Of a stretch of 64,000 bases of DNA, positions 45,351-54,592 are shown one piece after another (within the stretch, counting starts at the first letter, position 1; each line of letters starts with the position of its first letter). The stretch lies in assembly GCA_002840535.1 (NCBI GenBank), contig PHBH01000007.1, forward strand, positions 1 through 64,000, given 5' to 3'. The position numbers and the translations under genes were made by a program. The notes under the pieces are model-generated. The model saw only the letters and a list, made by a program, of their open reading frames with translations. It made no database searches and was not told the origin of the DNA. The DNA comes from Deltaproteobacteria bacterium HGW-Deltaproteobacteria-15. GTDB lineage: Bacteria; Desulfobacterota; DSM-4660; Desulfatiglandales; HGW-15.

Positions 45351-46336
45351 TAGAGAAAGCGCGGTTTCTTGCCTTCAAGCGAAGCAACTGCCAGTATCCT
45401 GAAAGAAGCGTCTCCGTGCCGGCCTTCTGCTTCAATGGAGTAGATCCTGCTCTTTACCGAAATCCACGGAAGGATTGCGGCAAAGAGACTGTCGTCCATG
45501 CCCGGGACATTCTTCAGATCCTCCGTCGTCTTAAAGGGTATATCCTGACGATACCGGATAATCATCTGCGCTGTGGGTGTGTCAATGGATTCATGAAGGC
45601 TCATGAGCACCTCCAAAGGCGCCGTGTTGATATTGACCTTTCCATCTGAATAGATAGTGAGAAAGTCGGCAATCTGGGGGGCTCCTTCGAACCCCCTTAC
45701 CATGTGTATCTGCCTGGTGGTCAGGAAAGGTCCATTCCCGCATGAATAAGGATCCTCCAGGTTCTCATAGTAGTCGGATTCGGCTCCGTTCATTCTTGGC
45801 TCGTCGTCCTGGTCGAGCCAGTCAAACAGTCCATCCAGCGATCCTTCTTTCGAGCCTATGGTTTGGAACAGCCTCACGATTTGTGCACTTCTTTCTTCAT
45901 TGACTTCTCCATCAGCGTTCAGGAGCAAGTTGACGTTCAACTTCCCGCACTCGTCGATTACCCGCCATGAGAAATCGAACTCGGATTTCAACTGCTCCAG
46001 GAAAGCCTTGATTTCCTGAGGCTGGCCGTTTTCAACGGCATCGGATTCTTCCTTTTTCAAGGCCGCAAGGGCCAGGAAAACACCCGAGTATGCATTCTGA
46101 TGAGCGACAATGCCATCTCTACTATAGGAGGAGAGGCTTACTTCCACGATTGCCTCCTGGGCAAATGCCAAAGCGAGAGCGGTCAGCGAACCGACGATCA
46201 AAATCGTGATCAGGAATGCGGTACCTTGCGAGCCGAAGCCCTTCCTATTCTTTTCTCTTGCTGCGGTCATCAGGACCTTTCGCGGCTTATCTAAAGCAAG
46301 TGTCCTTTCAGGATAACCGATACCCGCTAACTTCAT
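45335..46336 (-). CDS. gspK: Minor pseudopilin GspK
   Basis: 333 residues in the long frame. The ATG at 46336 overlaps the gspJ stop (ATGA); an ATG at 46270 gives a shorter, more usual leader. The prepilin segment is GSQG-TAFLITILIVGSLTALALA, lacking Glu at +5 as is normal for GspK. The large globular domain contains LFDWLDQDDEPR and VNINTAPLEVL, both GspK hallmarks. GspK caps the pseudopilus tip with GspI and GspJ. Confidence 0.9.
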   Translation of the reverse strand: MKLAGIGYPERTLALDKPRKVLMTAAREKNRKGFGSQGTAFLITILIVGSLTALALAFAQEAIVEVSLSSYSRDGIVAHQNAYSGVFLALAALKKEESDAVENGQPQEIKAFLEQLKSEFDFSWRVIDECGKLNVNLLLNADGEVNEERSAQIVRLFQTIGSKEGSLDGLFDWLDQDDEPRMNGAESDYYENLEDPYSCGNGPFLTTRQIHMVRGFEGAPQIADFLTIYSDGKVNINTAPLEVLMSLHESIDTPTAQMIIRYRQDIPFKTTEDLKNVPGMDDSLFAAILPWISVKSRIYSIEAEGRHGDASFRILAVASLEGKKPRFLYWRTL

Positions 46337-47004
46337 TCCAGCCTTTGCTGGAAGTCTGCGATGGGCGGATGTATCACTGCAAACAGCGGAACCTCCCGTT
46401 GTGCGTCATCGATCAATGTCAACCGTACTCTGATAAGGATCGGCAAAGATGAGTGAACTCCTTCTTCGGTTCCCCAATCCCTTAACACCTTCCCCTTTTC
46501 ATCTTCGTAGGAAATCTCCAGACTTCCCACCTGCCGGTCCAACTCGAATGTCATGCCTTTGAAGGGAAAATCTTTATTGTTGATCCACCCTTGTGTCCTG
46601 CACAGCGTAAACCCCTTCCCCTCCGGATTCTTCACCAAATGGTAGAGCACCTTGCAAATGTCCAAATGGGGGGACTGAGTTCCCGAACTGACGCTGGAGA
46701 GTGAATGAAACATCATCCAATCCGAAGACTTGCCCTCCATCTCTTCATGCATTCCCTTGAAGCCGGCCGGTAGCTCTGTCGCTGTCGTTCCGGTCGTCAC
46801 GATAAGAGACTCCAGGTCGCGGCTCAACCTCTCCAGCAGGATCCGTTTCCTCTGATTTATCTTCGCACCGCTCCTTCCTGAGGCTATGGTGTCCACGTTC
46901 ACAAAATAGGAGCCGTAAAGAGCCGACATGATAATGCCGAGTATCGCCATCGAGATGAGGATCTCCATCAGGGTGATGCCCCGATTTTCTCGGGCTTGTA
47001 CAAC
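46333..47004 (-). CDS. gspJ: Minor pseudopilin GspJ, start codon unresolved
   Basis: The pseudopilin N-terminus is ENRG-ITLMEILISMAILGI, with Glu at +5 and a hydrophobic helix, then a globular domain to the gspK overlap. Between the leader (about 47004) and a distant ATG at 47181 there is no in-frame ATG, GTG or TTG. The ATG at 46968 (TGATG overlap with gspI) would remove the prepilin cleavage site. So the real start is a non-standard codon, or a frameshift lies in the gspI/gspJ overlap, or the protein is made without processing. The end shown is the plausible leader region. Confidence 0.75.
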   Translation of the reverse strand, partial: VVQARENRGITLMEILISMAILGIIMSALYGSYFVNVDTIASGRSGAKINQRKRILLERLSRDLESLIVTTGTTATELPAGFKGMHEEMEGKSSDWMMFHSLSSVSSGTQSPHLDICKVLYHLVKNPEGKGFTLCRTQGWINNKDFPFKGMTFELDRQVGSLEISYEDEKGKVLRDWGTEEGVHSSLPILIRVRLTLIDDAQREVPLFAVIHPPIADFQQRLE

Positions 47005-47366
47005 AAGGCCTCTACGTTGGAAACGCTGGATCCGGGATCCGGCCCGCGAATCAGATGGAGCTTCACCCTGAAGAGATTCGGGATGGTCGTTACGGCCCGG
47101 ATTTCTTCTTCGTAGCGAATATTCGGGAATTCTTCCCCGAAGTCGCCATTGGATACCCCTTCTCTTAGCACTTCCATGCATCGGATCGTCGAAAGCCTCT
47201 GCTGAATGAGCTGGCCGGCCGTGGTGTTTACCTGGGCCTCCGAAAGCAAGTCAAGACTCTGTGATTGAAGTCTAAAGACGCTCAGAAGGGCGATTGAAAT
47301 GAGCGCCAGAGAGACTATGATCTCGAACAGGGTAAACCCGCTGCTTCTGTTCCTTGATCTCCACAT
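46968..47366 (-). CDS. gspI: Minor pseudopilin GspI
   Basis: 132 residues, normal length. The leader is MWRSRNRSSG, then FTLFEIIVSLALISIALLS with Glu at +5. It joins GspJ and GspK in the pseudopilus tip. It starts inside gspH (95-bp overlap), and its stop overlaps an ATG of gspJ. Confidence 0.9.
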   Translation of the reverse strand: MWRSRNRSSGFTLFEIIVSLALISIALLSVFRLQSQSLDLLSEAQVNTTAGQLIQQRLSTIRCMEVLREGVSNGDFGEEFPNIRYEEEIRAVTTIPNLFRVKLHLIRGPDPGSSVSNVEALLYKPEKIGASP

Positions 47367-47919
47367 TTCGATCGTAGACGATCACCTCCCCATTAAACGC
47401 CAGCACTTCCAAGGTATAGAATTCGTCCTTTTCGTTTTTGAGTCGGATCATGGTTTCCTCAGTGCAACCATTTGGGAAGAACCGAATCCGACCTTCTCCC
47501 TCGTTCAGGCTTTTGGCAGGGTATAGGACGAGATCGACAAAGGTAACTCCTTTCGGGAGTTCCCTTAACTTTGTGATCTTGCGGAGTCGCTCGGGATCTT
47601 TTGAGACATGGATAAACTTGTCTTTTTCCGATGTTTCATCGGATGAATCGGTTTCGATTGGATATATCCACCCCTTTTGCAGGTCGAAACCCAGGATCTT
47701 CTCCGCATGCGAATAGGCCGCCTCCCCTCTTGTCCTTGTAATTTCCGCCGCCACGATTCTTGCCGCCTCTCTCAAGTCTCCATATCCTGTGAGCGCATCT
47801 ATCCTGACCATGATGAGGGAGACAAAAAGTCCCACGATCAAAAGGCTAACCACCATTTCCAGGAGACTAAATCCCTGCGCTTTTCTTCCTGTCGACAAAC
47901 CAGTTCGTGACGTCCGCAT
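47272..47919 (-). CDS. gspH: Minor pseudopilin GspH
   Basis: 215 residues from the ATG at 47919, giving a 16-residue basic leader (ending GRKAQG) before FSLLEMVVSLLIVGLFVSL. The longer frame reaches 48012 inside gspG. The globular part has the GspH-like strand set with Cys in FFPNGCTEET. It overlaps gspG by 53 bp and gspI by 95 bp. Confidence 0.88.
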   Translation of the reverse strand: MRTSRTGLSTGRKAQGFSLLEMVVSLLIVGLFVSLIMVRIDALTGYGDLREAARIVAAEITRTRGEAAYSHAEKILGFDLQKGWIYPIETDSSDETSEKDKFIHVSKDPERLRKITKLRELPKGVTFVDLVLYPAKSLNEGEGRIRFFPNGCTEETMIRLKNEKDEFYTLEVLAFNGEVIVYDRNVEIKEQKQRVYPVRDHSLSGAHFNRPSERL

Positions 47920-48349
47920 CCTCCCCTTCGCCTCCTTCCTCGCCGTCTGCACCATAGGACCAGAGATCGAAGTCGCGGTTATATACCCCCGGGCATTGGT
48001 AGAGGTAATCATTATTCCAGGGATCCTTGGGCACTACTTCCTTCTCGAGGTAGCCCCCTTCTCGCCAGCTCTTGGGGATCCTGCCGTGGCTAGGTTTTAC
48101 CACCAGCGCGTTGAGTCCTTGTTCAGTCGTAGGGAATACGGCGCTGTCAAGTTTGTACAGCTTCAGGGCATTTTCAAGGGCCTGGATGTCCATTTTAGCC
48201 TTCATGGCCCTTGCCTCTCCCGGCCTGTCCATCAATCTCACTGCGACCAGGCTTGCAAGGATTCCCAGTATGGTGATCACGATCAGGATCTCAATGAGGG
48301 TGAAACCGCTAACATCCCTTCGATTCTCGATACGCTTGAGGATCAGCAT
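47867..48349 (-). CDS. gspG: Major pseudopilin GspG
   Basis: 160 residues from the ATG at 48349, which has GGAGG eight bases upstream; a TTG at 48364 is less likely. The prepilin site is DVSG-FTLIEILIVITILGILASLV. The typical YKLDSAVFPTTEQGLNALV and DPWNNDYLYQCPG segments follow. It is the main subunit of the periplasmic pseudopilus piston. Confidence 0.95.
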   Translation of the reverse strand: MLILKRIENRRDVSGFTLIEILIVITILGILASLVAVRLMDRPGEARAMKAKMDIQALENALKLYKLDSAVFPTTEQGLNALVVKPSHGRIPKSWREGGYLEKEVVPKDPWNNDYLYQCPGVYNRDFDLWSYGADGEEGGEGEDADVTNWFVDRKKSAGI

Positions 48350-48490
48350 ACAACTAGCCTCCAAGACTCCTTCCCGTCATTCCTGGGCAAGCCGGAATTC
48401 AGGGCTTTCCTCGTGCTTCTTCGCAGTTGAGACTTCATGTCTTCTCTTGCATCCAAGCTCAAATTTACCACTAATATTTCCGATCATCTT

Positions 48491-48521
48491 GTAGGATGGG
48501 TTGAGCGAAGCGAAACCCATC
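48491..48521. repeat. GTAGGATGGGTTGAGCGAAG repeat
   Basis: A copy of the palindromic family also found in tamB (about 38923-38950), at 7635 (inverted) and at 15256. It sits in the 259-bp spacer between gspF and gspG. Confidence 0.75.
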
Positions 48522-48608
48522 TTCCTCGGTGAAAATCCTTCGTGCTCTCCGTGCCTTTCCTGGTGAAGACTCGTGTCTTTTCTTTACGTTCACGTTTACT
48601 GGTCACGG

Positions 48609-49835
48609 TTACTTGATGTTGCCGGTTAAATCCAGAATCGGCAGCAGAACCGATATCACGATAAAACCCACAACGACACCCATGCCAAGGATCACGACAG
48701 GTTCAAGCAGTGCCGTCACAGTGGCCACGGAGGATTCCACTTCACCATCGTAAACGTCCGCCGCCTTTGCGAGCATGGGGCCCAACTCGCCGCTTTGCTC
48801 GCCCGCATTTACCAACTGGACGACGAGTGCGGGAAAGTTCATGCTGCGCTTCATAGGCCCGGCAAGATCGCTTCCCTCACCCACGAGTCGGGTTGTTTCC
48901 CTAATGCTGTCCTCAATAATGACATTCCCGACAGAGGGCCTTGCGATCTCCAGGGCTTGTACAAGAGGTATGCCGCTTCCCAGGAGGACTGAAAGGGTTC
49001 TCGTAAAACGTGCCACCGCCCCCTTGCGATTGATCGTTCCGAAAAGGGGTGTCACGAGCCTGAGACGATCAAGGGACCTCCTGCCCCTTGTCGTCTTTTG
49101 GAGAAGAGAATACATAATCACTAAAAAGATGATGCCCAGGGGCATCATCCACCAGAACTGTTTGGCAAGAACAGTTGCAGTGATGAGCGCCCTGGTGGAC
49201 CAGGGAAGAACCGCCCGCATGCCTTGAAAAAGGGCGATTACCTTCGGCATTACAAAGGACATGAGAAATACAAGAATGACGACACTGACCAAAACGAGAA
49301 ATGTCGGGTATACGAGGGCAGCCTCAATCCTTTTCTTCAGTCTCGAATTCTTTTCAGAAAAATCTGCAAGCCTCTCAAGGATAACGTCCAGGGCCCCGCC
49401 GCTCTCCCCTGCCCGTATCATGTTCACGTGCACACTCCCGAAGAGGGTCGGATATCCTGACAAGGCGGACCAGAGCGGGCTTCCTTCCGTCACCTTTTCC
49501 TTGACCTGGCTGAATACCTTCTTCAGCAGGGGCGCTGCGGTTTGGTCGATGATGCCGGTCAGACACTGGAGGAGAGGAAGACCGGAAGAAATCAGGGTGG
49601 AGAGGTGCCTCATTGCAGTCGATATTTCCGAGGGGTGGACCCTGCGGAACCTGGAGAGGGGAGAGAGCCGATTGGTCGGAGGAAACCTGCTCTCGTCCCT
49701 GGTCTCCCGCATATCCGTTGGAATGACCCCGACTTGGGACAGCTTGATCCTGGCGGCAGCGGCGCTCTCAGCCGTGACGAGCCCTTTGGCCTTTTTTCCC
49801 CTCCTGTCAAAGCCTTTGTATTCATAGACAGGCAT
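48609..49835 (-). CDS. gspF: Type II secretion inner-membrane platform protein GspF
   Basis: 408 residues, normal length. It starts MPVYEYKGFDRRGKKAKG, has two homologous cytoplasmic helical domains and three membrane segments (near 170-195, 220-245 and the C-terminal VVGFIVISVLLPIL). It anchors the pseudopilus and contacts GspE and GspL. Confidence 0.95.
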   Translation of the reverse strand: MPVYEYKGFDRRGKKAKGLVTAESAAAARIKLSQVGVIPTDMRETRDESRFPPTNRLSPLSRFRRVHPSEISTAMRHLSTLISSGLPLLQCLTGIIDQTAAPLLKKVFSQVKEKVTEGSPLWSALSGYPTLFGSVHVNMIRAGESGGALDVILERLADFSEKNSRLKKRIEAALVYPTFLVLVSVVILVFLMSFVMPKVIALFQGMRAVLPWSTRALITATVLAKQFWWMMPLGIIFLVIMYSLLQKTTRGRRSLDRLRLVTPLFGTINRKGAVARFTRTLSVLLGSGIPLVQALEIARPSVGNVIIEDSIRETTRLVGEGSDLAGPMKRSMNFPALVVQLVNAGEQSGELGPMLAKAADVYDGEVESSVATVTALLEPVVILGMGVVVGFIVISVLLPILDLTGNIK

Positions 49836-49850
49836 AAGTCACCGAAAAGA

Positions 49851-49905
49851 GTAAGCAGTAAACAGTCCCGCGAAACGTCACACGGGATCTCCGCTGCGCT
49901 ACGAT
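49851..49905. repeat. Dispersed repeat shared with 27146-27200
   Basis: AAGCAGTAAACAGTCCCGCG, then a stretch ending GGGATCTCCGCTGCGCTACGATA, nearly matches the sequence upstream of hisC. It lies in the gspE/gspF spacer. Confidence 0.65.
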
Positions 49906-49987
49906 AGGGAGTAGGCAGAAACGGTACAAGAGTCGGAGCGGCGAAGCCGCGATGCATAGAATCGTTTCACGCCTTTTTGAAACGAAT

Positions 49988-51619
49988 TCATTCCTGTGTC
50001 ACCCTCATCACCTCACTGACCGTCGTTATCCCCCTACAGGCTTTTTTCACCCCGTCTGAAAAAAGGGTACACATACCGTTTTTCATAGCAGTCTCCTTGA
50101 TCCTGATCGAATCCGCACCCGAAGTGAGCAGGGTTCGGACTTCATTGTCCATGCGGAGCAGCTCGAATAAACCGGTCCGTCCTTTGTACCCGCTTTGAAT
50201 GCAGTTCTGGCATCCTCGCCCTCTCCAGAGAAAAGTGCCGGTAGGGAGTCCAAGCTCTCTCACTTCTGCCTCGCCCGGGAGGTACTGTTCCTTGCAGTTT
50301 GGGCATATCTTTCGAATGAGCCTCTGTGCAAGGACCCCCAGCAGAGAGGATGCGATCAGGAATGGCTCGATGCCCATGTCGACCAGCCTTGTAAGCGCGC
50401 CTGCAGCGTCGTTCGTATGAAGGGTGCTGAGTACCAGGTGCCCGGTGAGCGATGCCTGGATGGCGATCTCAGCGGTCTCCCGGTCTCTGATCTCACCGAC
50501 CATGATGATGTCCGGATCATGTCTCAAGATGGATCTCAATCCCCTTGCAAAGGTTAACTCCGTTTTAGGGTTCAGGTGAATCTGGCCGACCCCCTTCAGT
50601 TCGTATTCCACAGGGTCTTCTATGGTGATGATGTTCTTTTCCTGAGAATTGATCCTGCTGATGGAGGCATAAAGGGTTGTCGTTTTCCCGCTGCCGGTCG
50701 GTCCGGTTACGAGAATGATTCCGCTGCTTCGGTTGATCAGCTTCTCAAAGTACTTCAGTATATCGAGTTCCATCCCCATGTCCTCGAGGCCCAGGAGCGA
50801 CACGCTTTTGTCCAGGACACGAAGAACGATTCTCTCCCCAAAGGTCATGGGGATGATGGATACCCTTATATCCACACCCGTATTTCCCACCTTGATCTTG
50901 ATCCGGCCGTCCTGGGGAAGGCGTTTCTCGGCAATATCCAGATTGGCCATAACCTTGATCCTGGAGACAATAAAAGTATGAAACTTCTTGGGGAAGGAAT
51001 ACATCTGGAAAAGGAGTCCATCCACACGGAACCGGATTTTCACCTCGTTCCCATAAGGCTCGAGGTGTATATCGCTGGCTCGATGCTTCAGAGCTTGTGT
51101 GAGGATCATGTTCACGAACTTGATGATCGGCGCCTCGCTCGTAACATCCATGAGGTCTTCCAGATCGTCAAGCCTCCCCACCTCTTCATCATCCATCTGG
51201 TATGTCTGCAGATCTTCAACTACCCTTTCCGCATCCTGGGCGGTCTGATCGAAGAGAACATGGATTGCGCTGCTGATCTCGGCTTCGGTAGCCACCACGA
51301 GATCCACTGAGCCGGCACCCATGTTTCGGCAAAGCTCATCCGCGGCGTGATAGTTAGCCGGGTTGTTGATTGCAACCGTGAGCACGCCGTCCTTAAGAGA
51401 GAGGGGAACGAGGCAAGACCTTTTGAAGAAGCCGATTGGCATGTTCGGAGGCACCGACTTCAATTCCAGGCTCCTGATGAGGTTTGTCTGGAAGGAAAGG
51501 CCGAGTGCTTCCGCTTTGGCTCGAAGCACCGCTTCTTCAGAGGCGGCAGCATCATTTAGCGGTGTAGACTCACCGTTTGCCGCGACTTTCCAAAAGGTGT
51601 TTACAGCTTCCTCCGCCAT
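49988..51619 (-). CDS. gspE: Type II secretion ATPase GspE
   Basis: 543 residues. An N-terminal GspL-binding region (1-150) is followed by N2 and ATPase domains with Walker A GPTGSGKTTTLYAS, Asp box TIEDPVEYEL, Walker B IMVGEIRDRETAEIA and a zinc-binding CxxC pair (ICPNCKEQY, GCQNC). It supplies energy for pseudopilus growth at the inner membrane. All catalytic motifs are intact. Confidence 0.97.
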   Translation of the reverse strand: MAEEAVNTFWKVAANGESTPLNDAAASEEAVLRAKAEALGLSFQTNLIRSLELKSVPPNMPIGFFKRSCLVPLSLKDGVLTVAINNPANYHAADELCRNMGAGSVDLVVATEAEISSAIHVLFDQTAQDAERVVEDLQTYQMDDEEVGRLDDLEDLMDVTSEAPIIKFVNMILTQALKHRASDIHLEPYGNEVKIRFRVDGLLFQMYSFPKKFHTFIVSRIKVMANLDIAEKRLPQDGRIKIKVGNTGVDIRVSIIPMTFGERIVLRVLDKSVSLLGLEDMGMELDILKYFEKLINRSSGIILVTGPTGSGKTTTLYASISRINSQEKNIITIEDPVEYELKGVGQIHLNPKTELTFARGLRSILRHDPDIIMVGEIRDRETAEIAIQASLTGHLVLSTLHTNDAAGALTRLVDMGIEPFLIASSLLGVLAQRLIRKICPNCKEQYLPGEAEVRELGLPTGTFLWRGRGCQNCIQSGYKGRTGLFELLRMDNEVRTLLTSGADSIRIKETAMKNGMCTLFSDGVKKACRGITTVSEVMRVTQE

Positions 51620-51718
51620 TATAATGATCCTGAATGCTCAGATTCTCAATGAGACTTCCTATAAACTTAGACAAGCCAACAGGATCAACAGGATCTCCTC
51701 TTCCTGCGGTTCTTCTGC

Positions 51719-51790
51719 TGACCTCCGACCTGTGACCTCTGCTCTCCTCCCTCGATTTTTTGGCTGACACCTGACACCCGAAACCTGACA
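51719..51790. repeat. GACCTCCGACCTGTGACCTC / CCTGACAC repeats
   Basis: Short direct repeats (reverse complement of the GGAGGTCAG and GTGTCAGGTGTCAG families) in the 173-bp spacer between gspD and gspE. The same type is inside tamB. Confidence 0.6.
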
Positions 51791-51792
51791 CT

Positions 51793-53748
51793 CTACCTAA
51801 GCGCCTTGTTCCTCATGTCCTGAAACCTCTGCGCATCAGATTCCTTCTCTTCCTTTGAGTCGAATACCTTCTTCTTCTCTTCGTAAAGAGTATTCCCCTC
51901 ACCGGGGGTGCCAACAATCCGAGGCTGGAGGAAGACAAGCAGGTTGGTCTTTTCATCCCGGTCGGAGATGTTCTTGAACAACCACCCGAAAACGGGAAAG
52001 CCTCCAAGACATGGGGTTTCTGTCTTGTTTTTGTCCATCCGGTTTTCGATCAGCCCGCCAATGACCGCTGTCTCTCCATCTCTGACGGTTATGGTCGTCT
52101 TTGCAGTTCGGTAGGTTGTGGTCGGGGCGAGAACAGTGCCGCCAAGGGCCGTACTGGAAATCACGGACTTGACACTCTCTTCAACCTTCAAGCGGATGAA
52201 ACGGCTTTGATTAATCTGGGGGGTCACCTTCAACGTCACCCCGATGTCCTTGTACTCGAAATTCTGGATACTGCGGTCCAGGACATTCGATCCCTGATCA
52301 ACTCTGGTTACAAAGGGGAGATTCCTCCCGATCTCGATTTGAGCTTCCTCATTGTCCAGAGTCAGGATCTGCGGGGTGGAGAGGATGTTGAAATCAGCAT
52401 CCGTTTGGACGGCTTGGATGAATGCTCCGACCGATGGAAAAAGCACGTTGCCCAACGTAATCCCGCGGCCTACAATGCCTGCTGCAAATCCGGAAGGCAC
52501 AGCTCCCTCCACAAGACCGGACAGGTTCCCCGTGTCGGTTGTTGACCCTCCGAACCACACCCCTCCCCTTTTCCCTGCCCCAAACCCTCCCTCATATTCG
52601 TTACCAACTCTCCATTCCACTCCCAGCGCGAGCGCCTTCTGCGCCGAAACTTCGACGATGAGCCCTTCCACATAGATCATTGTTCTCGGTCTATCCAGGT
52701 CTTTGATGATCTTCTCCAGGATCAAGTACTCATCGGGGGACGCGATGATGACCAGGGTGTTGGTTCCCTTATGGGAGGAGATAATGATATCGCTTGAGAG
52801 TACAGGAGGCTTTCCCTGAGTAGGTTTTGAGCCCTTTACGGCAACATCCGAGAGAACTTTGACCACTTCCTCTGCAACGGCATTCTCCAGGTTAAAAACA
52901 TGAACATTCTCCTGCGGCCTTACCTGGTCGGTATCCAGTTCCTGGACCGTGGCTTTGATGCTGTCGATGGTTTCCGGCAGGGCCATGAGCACAAGGCAGT
53001 TGGTTCTGGCATCGGCGATGATCTTAAGCACTGTGCCCATGCCCTCTGATTTTTTCTCCTGGAAGAGTTTAAGCAGGTTCTGCGACAGGGTCTCGGCTCT
53101 GGCATTTCGGAGAGGGATCACCTCAATCCTTTCCCTGTCGCCGATCACGTCCAGTTCATTGATGATGTCCACGAGCCTGCTGATGTTTGACTTCACGTCC
53201 ACAATGATGAGGCTTCCTGTCTTCTCATAAGGAATTAACGCCCCGTTTTTGTCGATCAGGGGCTTGAGAAGTTTGGAAAGAAGCACGCAGTCGGCCCGCT
53301 TGAGGGGCACCAGCTGAGTAACGATCCTGTCATCCCGGGTGAGGCCTTTTCCGTCAAGAGATGTTTCGATTCCCTTTTCCTTTGCTCTTACGGCCTGAAT
53401 GATCTTCACCACTTTTCCGGCGGGCACTGCTGCAAAACCGTGCACCTCCAGAACGGAAAGGAATACCTTATACGCCTCGTCTACGGTGATTTTCGTGGGA
53501 GAGAAAACGGTCACCTTGCCCTTGACTTCTGGATCAACGACGAAGTTCATGCCGGTCAGATCGCCAATGAACCGAACAAGAACCCTTACATCAACGTCCT
53601 CGAAGTTCATCGTGATTTGCTGCGACTTCGTTGTAGGTTTGTCGCCTGCCTCTTCAGCCTCAGATACCAGACAGGTCAGAGCGAAGAAAAGCAGAAGCGT
53701 CAACAGAGAGGACAAGACTCTCTTCTTGATCATCATGAGATACATCAA
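51793..53748 (-). CDS. gspD: Type II secretion outer-membrane secretin GspD
   Basis: 651 residues with a signal peptide (about 1-32, cleavage near SEAEEA). The N0 domain is QQITMNFEDVDVRVLVRFIG, followed by three N1-N3 KH-like units, then the secretin core with TLDNEEAQIEIGRNLPFV and VRDGETAVIGGLIENR. The gate and C-terminal region are present. It forms the multimeric export channel. There is no obvious S-domain cysteine for a lipoprotein pilotin. Confidence 0.97.
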   Translation of the reverse strand: MMYLMMIKKRVLSSLLTLLLFFALTCLVSEAEEAGDKPTTKSQQITMNFEDVDVRVLVRFIGDLTGMNFVVDPEVKGKVTVFSPTKITVDEAYKVFLSVLEVHGFAAVPAGKVVKIIQAVRAKEKGIETSLDGKGLTRDDRIVTQLVPLKRADCVLLSKLLKPLIDKNGALIPYEKTGSLIIVDVKSNISRLVDIINELDVIGDRERIEVIPLRNARAETLSQNLLKLFQEKKSEGMGTVLKIIADARTNCLVLMALPETIDSIKATVQELDTDQVRPQENVHVFNLENAVAEEVVKVLSDVAVKGSKPTQGKPPVLSSDIIISSHKGTNTLVIIASPDEYLILEKIIKDLDRPRTMIYVEGLIVEVSAQKALALGVEWRVGNEYEGGFGAGKRGGVWFGGSTTDTGNLSGLVEGAVPSGFAAGIVGRGITLGNVLFPSVGAFIQAVQTDADFNILSTPQILTLDNEEAQIEIGRNLPFVTRVDQGSNVLDRSIQNFEYKDIGVTLKVTPQINQSRFIRLKVEESVKSVISSTALGGTVLAPTTTYRTAKTTITVRDGETAVIGGLIENRMDKNKTETPCLGGFPVFGWLFKNISDRDEKTNLLVFLQPRIVGTPGEGNTLYEEKKKVFDSKEEKESDAQRFQDMRNKALR

Positions 53749-53819
53749 TCAAAGCCCCTCAATCTTCGTCCCGGTGAAAACCACAAACATGCATGTTCAA
53801 CACCTCTGCTCTCCGAAAA

Positions 53820-54419
53820 CTATCGACGCGTCTGTAAGGGAGACCCGGTTCTTGGCACAACCCTTTTTACTACGGGGGGCGTCCCCTTGTCGGGCACTGT
53901 GTCCGCACTCTTCCTTTCCGGACGTTCATTTTTCGAAATGCCCTTCTCCAGAGAAGCGATAAGCCGGGTCTCCTTCCTGCCGTTGACCAGGAACACGGCC
54001 CGGTCATGGCGGATGTCGACGAGTTGCCCTTCCTGGATCCTGCCGTTTAGAAGCACGATCTCCTCGCGACCGGACCTTCTGTCCAAAACGATTGCACGCG
54101 AGGTGGTTCCATCACCGACGGAGGTGCCAATCAATTCAATATCGAGCGGCCGCGATTGGACGACAGGCTCATTGGCCTGCGGCATCTGCTTCTTTGTTTT
54201 GAAGATGTCCACGCGGTGGATTTGGGCGTAATGGGAAAGAAACTTTTTCTGATTGTGGTTTGGCGCTGCCAGGGGGGTCTCCGCCGAAAGTTTTTCCTTG
54301 GAAATGGTGGGCTTGTGATTTTGACTGCGCCAGTTCAGAAAAAGACCGGCCACCATCCACAGAGCCAGGCAGATGAGACAGGCATCGGCAATGATCAAGG
54401 CCTTCCGGATGTACATCAA
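53820..54419 (-). CDS. gspC: Type II secretion protein GspC, without PDZ domain
   Basis: 199 residues. One N-terminal membrane helix (about 8-28), a Pro-rich linker and the HR domain (about 65-150, LDIELIGTSVGDG, AIVLDRRSG) that binds the secretin N0 domain. The chain ends in a short charged, Pro-containing tail. The PDZ or coiled-coil domain of classical GspC is missing. It is first in the operon. Confidence 0.82.
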   Translation of the reverse strand: MMYIRKALIIADACLICLALWMVAGLFLNWRSQNHKPTISKEKLSAETPLAAPNHNQKKFLSHYAQIHRVDIFKTKKQMPQANEPVVQSRPLDIELIGTSVGDGTTSRAIVLDRRSGREEIVLLNGRIQEGQLVDIRHDRAVFLVNGRKETRLIASLEKGISKNERPERKSADTVPDKGTPPVVKRVVPRTGSPLQTRR

Positions 54420-54551
54420 AGCCTTCCAATAAATGCCGCATCAGCAACAAAGGAAAGAGCAACCAACAATTGTACCTGGGATCAATACATGAAAATGCAT
54501 TGATAGTCCATTTCTTTTTCAAATAAAATATCTCATCCGCTTCGCACAAGT

Positions 54552-54592
54552 GAATGTACATTCCCTGATACAATGACGCAAATGTATACATT
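54552..54592. promoter_or_regulatory. Two 12-bp palindromes upstream of gspC
   Basis: GAATGTACATTC (54552-54563) and AATGTATACATT (54581-54592), centres 29 bp apart, lie about 135-170 bp before the gspC start in an AT-rich stretch. They could be operator sites for the secretion operon. No clear -35/-10 pair was assigned. Confidence 0.35.
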
